Origin: an uncultured Christensenella sp.
GTDB taxonomy: Bacteria > Bacillota > Clostridia > Christensenellales > Borkfalkiaceae
Length of the DNA: 45,293 nt
Reading direction: 5' to 3'
NCBI GenBank assembly: GCA_910578565.1
Contig: CAJTQF010000010.1
Coordinates: 1-45,293 of the forward strand
A program made the position numbers and the translations under genes. How positions within the stretch are numbered: position 1 is the first letter of the stretch; each line of letters starts with the position of its first letter. Positions 8,172 through 15,414 of the stretch are shown here, one piece after another. The notes under the pieces were generated by a model that saw only the letters and a program-made list of their open reading frames with translations, had not been told where the DNA came from and searched no databases.

Positions 8172-9797
8172 ATGATTGAAAGGCAAAATAAACAGGCGAC
8201 GGCTTTTGCAAGAAAAGTTACCGGAAAATATTTGAAAGCGATAAAATGCGACACGGACCGTGACAGGGAAGTTTATTGCAAGTCTTCGACCGATTACTTT
8301 AATGCGTCGGAAGAAGAACTGATGACACTTTTGCTTAACGGCGACGATAACGCTTGTGCGCATTATGTTTTACGTCGCTTGCGGAATAATGCGATTACGG
8401 ACAGTGATTTGACGTATCTTGACAATGCGTTGGATAACATAAACTGCGATTGTGCGCTTATCGGGTGTTTTATTTACGGCGATAAAAAAAGTCCGTATTA
8501 TGACGAGAAAAAAGCCTATTATTGCTATGCAATCACGGAGCAGTACGGCTTTGCAAAAGCGCACCGAATATTGAAAAATTATGGTAAACGCGCAAAACTG
8601 ATTGACGAAACCGATGACTTGGTTTTGTTTAATAAGCTAAAAATGTGGGTATCGCAACTTAAACACAAATATTCCGCATTCAGCGTGGACGTTGTTCCTG
8701 CGGGATACTTTGACGTCGTCGATTACAAAAACGCTTACTTTGTTACCGTGCGTTTGGAGCAGACCAACGGCTATCAGACAGATAAGGAAATCGTTTATTG
8801 CGCGTTTGTGCGCGGCAGAGATAACGGCGCATATTTCGACAGATTGACCGATAATTTAATTGAAGCGTTTGAGATTATTGCGAAAAAAACCAATATACCG
8901 CAGGGCGAAATTTATGTTAAAGGAGAGCGCAAATACAATTACGGTGATGCAAAGCCGATGGTCAAAGCAAAGAGCGATTCCGTCGATATACTTTCCGACG
9001 CGGAAATAAAAATTAAAATTTCGGACGGCGAGCGGCTGGAAAGCAATATTTGTCCCGCTTGCGGCGGAGCGCTTGACGAAAACGGAGCGTGTCTGTCTTG
9101 CGGCAATATTTGCGGCAAAACAGACGGAATAGAAATTCAGCGTGCAAACGAACTCGAAGCTCTTATATGCACGCAATGCGGTAGCCCCATTGTGCTTGAC
9201 GAAAACGGAAAGACCGCGTATTGCTCGGCGTGCGGGACGACTTTCATCGTAAAAGGTAACGCGCTTGATTGTAGCGTGGGAGGCATAAACTACGAAAATA
9301 TTCGCGCTGATATGCCGCAGGGATTCGAACTGCCCGATGTAAAGTTCGTGCGGGCGCGTATAGCGGACGGTAAAATCACCGCCGTAATGCCCGAAAGTTT
9401 TGAAGTGATGCCGGACGAATTGCGCCGTATAAAGTATCCCGTAAATGCGCCGCGTTACATATATACTACGCCCGACGCAACGGTGAATCTGAACGTGAAT
9501 TTCGGCGGTTCGCTCAATAGCAAAGACGTTGCGGCTTTCGGTAAGCAAATGCTCGCTATGCTGAAAAACTCGCTTCCTTCGGCGAAATTCGGGGAAGCGA
9601 AAATCATCGCGTCAAGCGGCAATATTTTCTTTGTCGATTTTATTTCCGTTGCCGTTGACCAGCCTATATATAACGCAATGTTTTTCTTCTCGTTGGACGG
9701 GAAACAAGGTATCGGCAGTTGGAACTGTCTCGGTAAAGACAGATGGTATTGGGCGCCGATTTTCGAACACGCAATAAAAACTATGGAGTTTAACTAA
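8172..9797 (+). CDS. Double zinc-ribbon protein of unknown function
   Basis: A 541-residue protein I do not recognise as a named family. The first 160 or so residues are helical and charged. A mixed alpha/beta region follows to about 260. Two zinc ribbons come next: CPACG...CLSCG from about residue 293, and CTQCG...CSACG from about residue 332. A C-terminal domain (about 365-541) is rich in beta strands and ends in aromatic residues (DRWYWAPIFEH). There is no signal peptide or membrane helix. The ribosome site is weak (AAGAGA). It is followed 17 nt later by an SPFH protein that also carries zinc ribbons, so they probably work together, perhaps at the membrane. Function unknown. Confidence 0.75.
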   Translation: MIERQNKQATAFARKVTGKYLKAIKCDTDRDREVYCKSSTDYFNASEEELMTLLLNGDDNACAHYVLRRLRNNAITDSDLTYLDNALDNINCDCALIGCFIYGDKKSPYYDEKKAYYCYAITEQYGFAKAHRILKNYGKRAKLIDETDDLVLFNKLKMWVSQLKHKYSAFSVDVVPAGYFDVVDYKNAYFVTVRLEQTNGYQTDKEIVYCAFVRGRDNGAYFDRLTDNLIEAFEIIAKKTNIPQGEIYVKGERKYNYGDAKPMVKAKSDSVDILSDAEIKIKISDGERLESNICPACGGALDENGACLSCGNICGKTDGIEIQRANELEALICTQCGSPIVLDENGKTAYCSACGTTFIVKGNALDCSVGGINYENIRADMPQGFELPDVKFVRARIADGKITAVMPESFEVMPDELRRIKYPVNAPRYIYTTPDATVNLNVNFGGSLNSKDVAAFGKQMLAMLKNSLPSAKFGEAKIIASSGNIFFVDFISVAVDQPIYNAMFFFSLDGKQGIGSWNCLGKDRWYWAPIFEHAIKTMEFN

Positions 9798-9814
9798 TAA
9801 AAGGAAATTCAGAT

Positions 9815-10801
9815 ATGGGAATGCTTAAAATAATAGAGTTGCACGCATTTGACGATGAAACGTTGGTGCAAAAGTTCGATATGAAAGACAACGTAATAAA
9901 AAAAGGGTCTTCGCTTACCGTGCGCGAAAGTCAAGTGGCTGTATTTTGCGACAAAGGTAAAACGGCGGATGTCTTTGGGGCGGGAACATATAAACTCAAC
10001 ACCGACAGTTTGCCTGTTATAAGTAAGTTGCTTGCCTGGAAATACGGATTTGAAACACCGTTCAAATCCGAGATTTATTTTGTTAACGTAAAGGAGATTA
10101 CGGGAATACGGTGGGGAACGTCGAATCCCGTTCCCGTACAAACAGAATACGGAATTATAAGAATCAGAGGAAACGGAGCATATTCGTTCAAAATTACAGT
10201 TCCCGAATTGTTTCTTACGTCGGTTGCGGGTATGGCGGAACGCTACGAAACGAACAAGTTGAATAAAGCATTGCGGACTTTGCTGGTGGGAAGCATTTCG
10301 TCTGCGTTTGCGACTTGTAACGTAAGCCTTTCGGATATGACGTCCAAATATGCCGAATTGAGTGAGGAGGTGAAAAAATCCGTTGCGGCACGTTGCGGCG
10401 AACTCGGCGTCACACTGACCGCATTCGACATAGAGAATCTTTCCGTTCCGCCCGAGTTGGAAAAAGCCGTAGACGAAAACGCAAGACTTGGGCTTATGCG
10501 AAACAACGTGGACGTGTATGCTAAAATAGCGCAGGCAGACGCCTTAAAAGCGGCGGCAGGAAACGGGACTGCGGGGACGATTTTGGGCGTTGCTGTCGGT
10601 AGTGTGCTTGGCAAAGAAGTAACTTCGGCAAATACCGTGTCGCCTTCGGATATTTGTTCCGTATGCCGGAAACCAATTCAACCCGACAGCAAATTCTGCT
10701 CCGGATGCGGCAATCCCATTCCCCGATTTTGCTCTAAGTGCGGAAAACCGATTGCCGCAGGTGCAAACTTTTGTCCCGAATGCGGTCAAAAGCTAAATTG
10801 A
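9815..10801 (+). CDS. SPFH-domain protein with C-terminal double zinc ribbon (YdjI-like)
   Basis: A 328-residue protein. An SPFH/band-7-type domain spans about residues 25-230 (KGSSLTVRESQVAVFCDKGK, then the long helix ending in LSVPPELEKAVDENARLGLM). A glycine-rich hydrophobic patch sits at about 255-270. Two CxxC zinc ribbons close the protein: CSVCRKPIQPDSKFCSGCG and CSKCGKPIAAGANFCPECG. The layout matches Bacillus YdjI, an SPFH protein linked to membrane-stress responses that recruits partners to the membrane; that link is family knowledge. It is co-transcribed with the upstream zinc-ribbon gene. ATG 9815 has AAGGAAA upstream; a second in-frame ATG lies two codons on. Confidence 0.88.
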   Translation: MGMLKIIELHAFDDETLVQKFDMKDNVIKKGSSLTVRESQVAVFCDKGKTADVFGAGTYKLNTDSLPVISKLLAWKYGFETPFKSEIYFVNVKEITGIRWGTSNPVPVQTEYGIIRIRGNGAYSFKITVPELFLTSVAGMAERYETNKLNKALRTLLVGSISSAFATCNVSLSDMTSKYAELSEEVKKSVAARCGELGVTLTAFDIENLSVPPELEKAVDENARLGLMRNNVDVYAKIAQADALKAAAGNGTAGTILGVAVGSVLGKEVTSANTVSPSDICSVCRKPIQPDSKFCSGCGNPIPRFCSKCGKPIAAGANFCPECGQKLN

Positions 10802-10874
10802 TGATTTGGTATTATAAGCTATGTAATGGCTGTAAGACAAACAGAAATTTATCTTTGAAAATAATGTATATTTA

Positions 10875-10907
10875 AAAAGCTCTCGAACATATCGTTCGAG
10901 AGCTTTT
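10875..10907. terminator. Bidirectional terminator between the SPFH gene and thiT
   Basis: A 14-bp perfect stem (AAAAGCTCTCGAAC, loop ATATC, GTTCGAGAGCTTTT). It works for the plus-strand SPFH transcript and for the convergent minus-strand thiT gene ending at 10989. Confidence 0.9.
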
Positions 10908-10988
10908 GTCCTCGTTTGAAAGTACAACTCTTAAAAATTAAGTATTTAATTCCCTATGAGAGTGCGCATTGTGCGCGGCGGCTTTGTG

Positions 10989-11729
10989 TTAATCTGCAGG
11001 GGTTTCGTCCTGAACGGGTTGTTTGGGTTGCGCGGCGGGTTGCTTGTTCTTTCTGTCCATTATGTTTAAAAGTTTATCAAGCGCTTTGGTTTTTGCAAGC
11101 GTTATAAGCACGCACACGGCGATTACACAGTCCGCGGGCAGGTATACGCACTGGTAAACGAAAGAGTAAACAAACATATTCGTCATGGGAAGGTCCGCCC
11201 ATACCGAATCCATCTGAAAGAAGATAAATCCGGAAAAGAGATGAAACATAAATCTCGCCGCATATACCAACACCGTTCCTACGGAAACTTTTGCCGTCGC
11301 GGGGAGTTTGCCCATTTTCGGGGCGAAGCCCATAAGCCCGATTGAAGCAAACGCCAGCAGGTAGTCAAGCACAAAGGTGAGCGGCGTCAGAATGTAGGGG
11401 TCGGAAATGAAGTTGAACAGTCCCAGTATCAATCCCGCAAGCGTTCCCTTTACCGGTCCGAATTTATACGCATAAATCAGCAGGGGTACGAAACTTGCAA
11501 GGGTAATAGAGCCGCCGTACTGCACGGGCGAAACCTTGATAAAGGACAGCGCGAACGACGCGGCAAGGCATACGCCCGCATAGGCAATTTCGGAAGTTGA
11601 AAACTTTTTGCCCTTTATACAGGTCGCGGCGAGTATCACTATTAAAAGCGCCACCGCGCCCAGCGATACCCATTTTACGATGTCGGTCGTTTTTTCGGAA
11701 ACGGCTGCAAGTTGTGAAAAGTGTAACAT
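10989..11729 (-). CDS. thiT: ThiT-like thiamine-specific ECF transporter S component
   Basis: A membrane substrate-binding subunit for thiamine uptake that works with a shared ECF ATPase module encoded elsewhere. About six hydrophobic helices are visible, with family motifs YGGSITLASFVPLLIYAYKFG (about residues 91-111) and LTPLTFVLDYLLAF (about 134-147). The true start is the ATG at 11729, preceded by AAAGGAGTTTT. The longer upstream reading at 11819 would run through the terminator and riboswitch. The 246-residue product is longer than typical ThiT (about 190), with an extra N-terminal helix and a glutamine/proline-rich tail. The upstream TPP riboswitch with terminator supports thiamine as substrate. 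Confidence 0.92.
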   Translation of the reverse strand: MLHFSQLAAVSEKTTDIVKWVSLGAVALLIVILAATCIKGKKFSTSEIAYAGVCLAASFALSFIKVSPVQYGGSITLASFVPLLIYAYKFGPVKGTLAGLILGLFNFISDPYILTPLTFVLDYLLAFASIGLMGFAPKMGKLPATAKVSVGTVLVYAARFMFHLFSGFIFFQMDSVWADLPMTNMFVYSFVYQCVYLPADCVIAVCVLITLAKTKALDKLLNIMDRKNKQPAAQPKQPVQDETPAD

Positions 11730-11760
11730 AAAACTCCTTTTACCGCCGTGATCCGCCTTA

Positions 11761-11790
11761 AAAAAACCGTTCCCCGAAAAAACGGGGAAC
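11761..11790 (-). terminator. Riboswitch-controlled terminator before thiT
   Basis: On the minus strand GTTCCCCG, loop of six T, CGGGGAAC, GG, then a T run (A at 11761-11766 on the plus strand). It lies just after the TPP aptamer and before the thiT ribosome site, the arrangement expected for ligand-induced premature termination. Confidence 0.88.
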
Positions 11791-11802
11791 GCGGAAAATC
11801 TC

Positions 11803-11912
11803 TTTGTGCTATCGCTCAACCATTACGTTGCCGATTCAAAGGGTATAATCTCAGCTCGCGCATGTGCCCCGCGCCAATTCTGACGCACAGGTTATGCCGG
11901 CACCCCCGACGG
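11803..11912 (-). promoter_or_regulatory. TPP (THI-box) riboswitch
   Basis: Read on the minus strand, it has the conserved TPP-aptamer landmarks in order: a 5' GGGGGTGCC, an extended P3 arm, GCGCGGGGC...GCGAGCTGAGATTATACCC, TTTGAA, then the second arm CAAC-GTAATG-GTTG closed as a 4-bp stem and followed by AGCGATAG. The CTGAGA and ACCC elements are the pyrimidine-sensing core. The usual CCTGATCTGG is diverged to TCGGCAAC, but the stem is kept by compensating bases. It should repress thiT when TPP is abundant. Confidence 0.9.
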
Positions 11913-12044
11913 TATATTAAATTATTTCGCTGTAAAACCAGCGTAATTAAATTATAAATAAAATTCTGCACGAAGTCAATTGAAATTTTGCGCAAATTGT
12001 TTTATAATGGACGATATACTGCGTAATTTGCGAAGGAGATTTTA

Positions 12045-12632
12045 ATGGGATACGATTTTTACGCTTTTCTTGACAGAATGAAATATATAAAACGCTGGCA
12101 GCTTATGCGTTCCGTCAGGGACGAAAACATAATGGAACACTCCCAGCAGGTGACATTTTTCGCGCACGCGCTGGCGGTTATTACAAATAATGTTTTCCAC
12201 GGCAACGTAGACGTTGAAAGGGCGGTGCTGTACGCCGTTTATCACGAGTGCAGCGAAGTTATGACGGGCGATATGCCCACGCCCATAAAATATTTCAACA
12301 ACTCTATACGCGGCGCGTATAAATCCATTGAAGAGCGCGCGGGTGAAAAACTGCTTTCCACACTGCCAGAAGAGCTGCGCGGTGAAATTTCAAGCAGTCT
12401 GCGCCCGGACGAAAACAGCGCGGAGTACACAATTATGAAGGCGGCGGACAGGCTTGCGGCTTACGTCAAATGCCTTGAAGAGTTGCGTTGCGGCAATACC
12501 GAATTCGAAAAAGCCAAAAAGAGTATTGAAAAAGATTTGCTCTCGCGCAAGATGCCCGCGGTGGAATACTTTATGAAAAACTTTATACAGAGTTTCAGCC
12601 TGACTTTGGACGAGCTGGACGGTATAGATTAA
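12045..12632 (+). CDS. YfbR-like HD-domain 5'-deoxynucleotidase
   Basis: Resembles E. coli YfbR along its length (195 residues): FYAFLDRMKYIKRWQLMRSVRDENIMEHS, then YHECSEVMTGDMPTPIKYF at about 66-84, and the distal ADRLAAYVKCLEEL. The family removes phosphate from dNMPs using metals held by an HD motif. The motif here reads His67-Glu68 instead of His-Asp, while the other ligands (His32 in MEHS; Asp in AADRLAA) are present, so activity is likely but not certain. The start has a GAAGGAG site 8 nt upstream. It is monocistronic between ThiT's riboswitch region and a bidirectional terminator. Confidence 0.92.
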   Translation: MGYDFYAFLDRMKYIKRWQLMRSVRDENIMEHSQQVTFFAHALAVITNNVFHGNVDVERAVLYAVYHECSEVMTGDMPTPIKYFNNSIRGAYKSIEERAGEKLLSTLPEELRGEISSSLRPDENSAEYTIMKAADRLAAYVKCLEELRCGNTEFEKAKKSIEKDLLSRKMPAVEYFMKNFIQSFSLTLDELDGID

Positions 12633-12650
12633 AAACCAAGCCAAAAAACG

Positions 12651-12673
12651 ACCCTGCGGCGTGACCGCAGGGT
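12651..12673. terminator. Bidirectional terminator between yfbR-like gene and the minus-strand RNA unit
   Basis: ACCCTGCGG, loop CGTGA, CCGCAGGGT, a perfect 9-bp stem. It is flanked by A-rich sequence on the left (T run GTTTTTTGG on the minus strand) and AAAATTTTT on the right. It ends both converging transcripts. Confidence 0.88.
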
Positions 12674-12805
12674 TAAAATTTTTATATTCAGTTTTAGGCT
12701 TTCGGGATCGCCTTCCGACGGGCTGCCTTGCAGCTTAACCGAGTTTTCTCACGCAGTGATTTTTTCCGGATTCAAATACACTGCTAAAATTTTCCGTCTC
12801 TGAAA

Positions 12806-12832
12806 TCAGACCCCGCATGTAAACTTGTACAT
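12806..12832 (-). CDS. Micro-ORF, 8 codons (MYKFTCGV)
   Basis: Begins 6 nt after the stop of the 14-codon micro-ORF. Its likely ribosome site AAGGAAGG overlaps the end of that ORF. It is the last micro-ORF before the structured 3' part of the RNA. It is called only because of the spacing and ribosome site; translation is unproven. Confidence 0.25.
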   Translation of the reverse strand: MYKFTCGV

Positions 12833-12838
12833 TGGAGT

Positions 12839-12883
12839 TTACCTTCCTTTTACTTCGTTAGTTCTTGCAAAGCAGAGTTTCAT
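12839..12883 (-). CDS. Micro-ORF, 14 codons, with strong Shine-Dalgarno
   Basis: Encodes MKLCFARTNEVKGR. The ATG is preceded by AAGGAGGTAAGAGT, a near-perfect Shine-Dalgarno at ideal spacing, which is the strongest ribosome site in this transcript. The product is basic with one cysteine. It may be a leader peptide or small functional peptide; no known family is recognised. Confidence 0.35.
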   Translation of the reverse strand: MKLCFARTNEVKGR

Positions 12884-12969
12884 ACTCTTACCTCCTTGAA
12901 CTTTTTCCCTTATCGTATAGAAGCGGTGGAAACATTTTTTTAAATTCGAACATTGACCCGCTTTCGCGG

Positions 12970-13021
12970 CTACTTATATTTCATATAGCTTACCTCATAG
13001 ATTAATGTTGACGTCTAACAT
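12970..13021 (-). other. Two further 5' micro-ORFs
   Basis: MLDVNINL (12995-13021) and MKYK (12970-12984) follow each other at the 5' end of the minus-strand transcript. The second has GAGGT 7 nt before its ATG; the first has only a distant AAGGA. They are listed as part of a chain of tiny ORFs rather than as confirmed genes. Confidence 0.2.
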
Positions 13022-13052
13022 TTTTTGTAAGTTATTTTCCTTTTGTATCTTC

Positions 13053-13080
13053 ATTATAACACGGATTTTCGGTTTGTCAA
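13053..13080 (-). promoter_or_regulatory. Strong minus-strand sigma-A promoter
   Basis: Perfect TTGACA (TGTCAA at 13075-13080) and perfect TATAAT (ATTATA at 13053-13058) with a 16-bp spacer. It drives the micro-ORF RNA and lies back to back with the antiporter promoter. Confidence 0.8.
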
Positions 13081-13106
13081 TACTTTTTTTAAAAAATTTT
13101 TTTCGC

Positions 13107-13135
13107 TTAACTTTTTGGCGGAATGAGATTATAAT
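13107..13135 (+). promoter_or_regulatory. Promoter of the antiporter gene
   Basis: TTAACT at 13107-13112, a 17-bp spacer and TATAAT at 13130-13135. Its -35 is only 26 bp from the -35 of the divergent minus-strand promoter, so a regulator could act on both. Confidence 0.65.
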
Positions 13136-13173
13136 ACATAGAGCGCAAAAGATTATAATTAATAGGTGGTATT

Positions 13174-14559
13174 ATGTTTGACGGAAATTCGGCAATAGGA
13201 TTTTGCATGGTGCTTGCGGTAATTCTTTTCGCCACAAAACTTTTGGGTCTTGTGTTCAGAAAAATAGGACTTCCGCAGGTACTCGGTTATATTATCGCGG
13301 GTATTTTAATAGGTCCCGCGCTGTTCGGCGATCTGATAGGCAAGCACGGGTTTGCCCTTATCGGCTTCGAAGGCGGAGAGTATTGGAGTTTTCTCGTTTT
13401 GCCCGAAGGCAGCACGGTGCTTTCCATTTTCTCGAAAATAGGCGTGCTGTTTCTTATGTTTTCAACGGGGCTTGAAACAAATATCAAGGAACTCAAATCG
13501 GCGGGGCTTGCTTCAACCCTTATAGCTTGCGCTGGCGTTGCCGTGCCTATGATTTTCGGTATTTTAATCGCCTTGCCTTTCAGCGAACTGGGTTTGGGCG
13601 TAACCAATATTTACAACTGCGTATTTATCGGCGCGATACTTACAGCAACTTCGGTTGCCATAACCGTATCCGTTTTAAAGGAACTCGGTAAAATTAACAC
13701 AAAACTCGGCACAACCATAGTTTCGGCGGCTATAATAGACGACGTCATAGGCATAATAGTTCTGTCGGTAATCACGGGTATAGCCCAGTCCGGCGGCGCG
13801 GAAAACCTGACGGGGTTTGCCTGGTTCAAAGCGCAATGGTGGGGCACACTGATAATGATTATCGCGTTTTTCGCGGTGGGCATCGGTCTGGGGTTCGGAA
13901 TATCCAAACTTTTCCGCTGGCTTGAAAAGAAATGGCCAAATACGCACAGACTTCCCGTATTTTCTATCGTGGTCTGCTTTTTGTACAGCTGGGCTGCGGA
14001 AGAAATTTTCGGCGTTGCGGACATCACGGGCGCGTTCCTTGCGGGCATAATTCTGTCCACGGCGCACCGCTCAAGCACTTATACGGATAAAAAGGTGGAA
14101 GTTAACACTTACACGATTTTCGCCCCCGTGTTCTTTGCCAATATAGGCATTTCAAGCATACATTTTACGGGTATGAGCGGTATGCTGATACTGTTCGCCG
14201 TATGCACTGTGCTGTTGGGGCTTATAGGTAAAATTATCGGTTGCGGCGCAGTCGCAAAGTGCTTTAAATACAGCTGGCGCGAAAGTACGATAGCCGGCGT
14301 GGGCATGATGGCGCGCGGCGAAGTTGCGCTGATAGTCACGGGCAAAGCGGTTGAAGCCGGTATGCCGCAGGAATTCGTTATAATGACCGTGCTTCTCATT
14401 CTGATATCCTCTATTCTCACGCCCATACTTTTAAAAGTTTTATACGGCAAAAATAAAAACGGCTTGCCCCCCGCCGGCGGTGGCGGTACAACGGAAGAAC
14501 CCTTTGAAGAAACCGCAACCGCAACCGCGGAAACGCAACCCCCGCAACCTACCGAATAA
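13174..14559 (+). CDS. Cation:proton antiporter, CPA2 (KefB/NhaS type)
   Basis: A 461-residue membrane exchanger of Na+ or K+ for H+. It has about 12-13 hydrophobic segments. Recognisable CPA2 motifs are LPQVLGYIIAGILIGPALFG (about 33-52), the double-aspartate AAIIDDVIGIIVL (about 185-197, the ion-binding DD) and GVGMMARGEVALIVTG near 375-390. There is no C-terminal TrkA-N or TrkA-C regulatory domain. The protein ends with a low-complexity Pro/Gly/Thr/Glu tail (about 430-461), which is unusual. AGGTGG precedes the ATG. Ion specificity cannot be told from sequence. Confidence 0.93.
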   Translation: MFDGNSAIGFCMVLAVILFATKLLGLVFRKIGLPQVLGYIIAGILIGPALFGDLIGKHGFALIGFEGGEYWSFLVLPEGSTVLSIFSKIGVLFLMFSTGLETNIKELKSAGLASTLIACAGVAVPMIFGILIALPFSELGLGVTNIYNCVFIGAILTATSVAITVSVLKELGKINTKLGTTIVSAAIIDDVIGIIVLSVITGIAQSGGAENLTGFAWFKAQWWGTLIMIIAFFAVGIGLGFGISKLFRWLEKKWPNTHRLPVFSIVVCFLYSWAAEEIFGVADITGAFLAGIILSTAHRSSTYTDKKVEVNTYTIFAPVFFANIGISSIHFTGMSGMLILFAVCTVLLGLIGKIIGCGAVAKCFKYSWRESTIAGVGMMARGEVALIVTGKAVEAGMPQEFVIMTVLLILISSILTPILLKVLYGKNKNGLPPAGGGGTTEEPFEETATATAETQPPQPTE

Positions 14560-14569
14560 ATAATAAAAT

Positions 14570-14599
14570 ACCGCCCGCACCAAATCAGGTGCGGGCGGT
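14570..14599. terminator. Bidirectional terminator between the antiporter and the small minus-strand gene
   Basis: ACCGCCCGCACC, loop AAATCA, GGTGCGGGCGGT: a perfect 12-bp stem with A/T-rich flanks on both sides. It lies between convergent genes. Confidence 0.85.
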
Positions 14600-14619
14600 C
14601 AATATTTATTATCGGTTTG

Positions 14620-14850
14620 TCAGTGCGACATCATCCAGCTTTTAACGTCTTCGCGCGCGATGGGCGTTATGTTTTCAACGGGATACTTTGACTGTGCGCC
14701 GCCGTAAGTATATATGAAATATCTTCCGTCGCCCGTTATGTACAAGGTTTCTTCATATCCGCAGGGGTCGCCGGGCACGCCGTATGTGAACTTTTTGTCC
14801 GCGGTTGAATTTGCCGTGTCGTAAGTTATTCCGTTTATCTCTTTGCTCAT
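14620..14850 (-). CDS. Small hypothetical protein
   Basis: A 76-residue soluble protein starting MSKEINGITYDTANS. The ATG at 14850 has AGGG 6 nt upstream and is preferred to the in-frame upstream ATG at 14892, which lacks one. It contains KKFTYGVPGDPCGYEETLYIT and GRYFIYTYGGAQSKYP, a beta-strand-rich pattern with alternating aromatic residues, and ends WMMSH. Similar short proteins occur in gut Clostridia, but I know of no function. No membrane helix. Confidence 0.65.
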   Translation of the reverse strand: MSKEINGITYDTANSTADKKFTYGVPGDPCGYEETLYITGDGRYFIYTYGGAQSKYPVENITPIAREDVKSWMMSH

Positions 14851-15004
14851 AATTATCCCTGACCTTTTACGGTTATGGCGGTATTTTATCATTCGCCGTA
14901 TTTTATGTCAATTTAAAAGCCGCCCGCCGCCGCCCGCTGCCGTTTATTATAAAAAACTAAATTTTTATGTTAGTATTTAACACCTCCGCGGCAAGTAAAA
15001 TTGC

Positions 15005-15033
15005 TTGACAAGCTCTGCGCGGAATGGTATTAT
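15005..15033 (+). promoter_or_regulatory. Promoter of the ylxM-ffh cluster
   Basis: Perfect TTGACA at 15005-15010, a 17-bp spacer and TATTAT at 15028-15033. Transcription starts near 15040. It rules out the longer ylxM reading that begins at 15024 inside the promoter. Confidence 0.8.
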
Positions 15034-15059
15034 GTTGTAAAGTAAAAGGGCTTGACGGA

Positions 15060-15404
15060 ATGGATAAACTATCTTTCATATCGCTGTGGGACGCGTACGG
15101 CGGACTTCTTACCGCCGTTCAGCGTGAGATTACGGATTTATATTTTAACAAAGATCTGACCGTTTCGGAAATAGCCGAACAAAAAGGTATTTCGCGGCAA
15201 GCCGTATCGGACTGTCTCAAAATCTGCAAAAACCAGCTCGAAGAGTACGAAGAAAAACTGCACGTCGTAAAAAGGTTGCGCGAAGTTTCGCATGAGATTT
15301 CTTTTATGGTTTCGGACGCGGCGGTCTGGGCGGAAAATTTTAAATCCGCGCACCCCGAATACGGCAAAGAGATTTCCGAATTACAGAATATATTTATAAA
15401 ATAA
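15060..15404 (+). CDS. ylxM: YlxM/SRP-associated helix-turn-helix protein
   Basis: A 114-residue protein, usual length. It has the family pattern YGGLLTAVQREITDLYFNKDLTVSEIAEQKGISRQAVSDCLK, a sigma-70-region-4-like helix-turn-helix at about residues 16-60, then a charged helix. YlxM binds the signal-recognition-particle system and is nearly always directly upstream of ffh, as here (10 nt). The start chosen is ATG 15060 with AAAAGGG upstream, after the promoter. Confidence 0.93.
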   Translation: MDKLSFISLWDAYGGLLTAVQREITDLYFNKDLTVSEIAEQKGISRQAVSDCLKICKNQLEEYEEKLHVVKRLREVSHEISFMVSDAAVWAENFKSAHPEYGKEISELQNIFIK

Positions 15405-15414
15405 CAGGTGAGTT

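Larger units (their letters stand above)
12651..13046 (-). ncRNA. Candidate about 0.4-kb structured transcript with only tiny ORFs
   Basis: A strong minus-strand promoter (13053-13080) and the terminator at 12651-12673 bracket about 395 nt with no ORF longer than 14 codons. Local hairpins are visible: CCGC-GAAA-GCGG, GCAGTG...CACTGC with a 20-nt loop, GCTGC-AAG-GCAGC, and AGGC...GCCT. Several micro-ORFs carry Shine-Dalgarno-like sites. It does not match the landmarks of tmRNA, RNase P, 6S or the common riboswitches that I could check by eye. It could be a regulatory RNA, a micropeptide operon, or a decayed gene. Confidence 0.5.

Noticed and set aside
8856..9548. 230-codon minus-strand frame inside the zinc-ribbon gene
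   Set aside because: Antisense shadow; the plus-strand gene has zinc ribbons, a promoter and an operon partner.
11748..11957. Plus-strand open frame over the thiT leader
   Set aside because: It covers the terminator and TPP riboswitch on the other strand; no ribosome site.
12651..13046. tmRNA or RNase P as identity of the minus-strand RNA
   Set aside because: None of the diagnostic segments (tRNA-like ends and tag reading frame; GAGGAAAGTCC and ACAGAA) are present.
13611..14078. Long minus-strand open frame inside the antiporter gene
   Set aside because: Shadow of a GC-rich coding gene; no ribosome site and a composition unlike a protein.
15024..15059. Upstream ATG extension of ylxM
   Set aside because: It lies inside the promoter (-10 at 15028-15033) and would not be transcribed in full.
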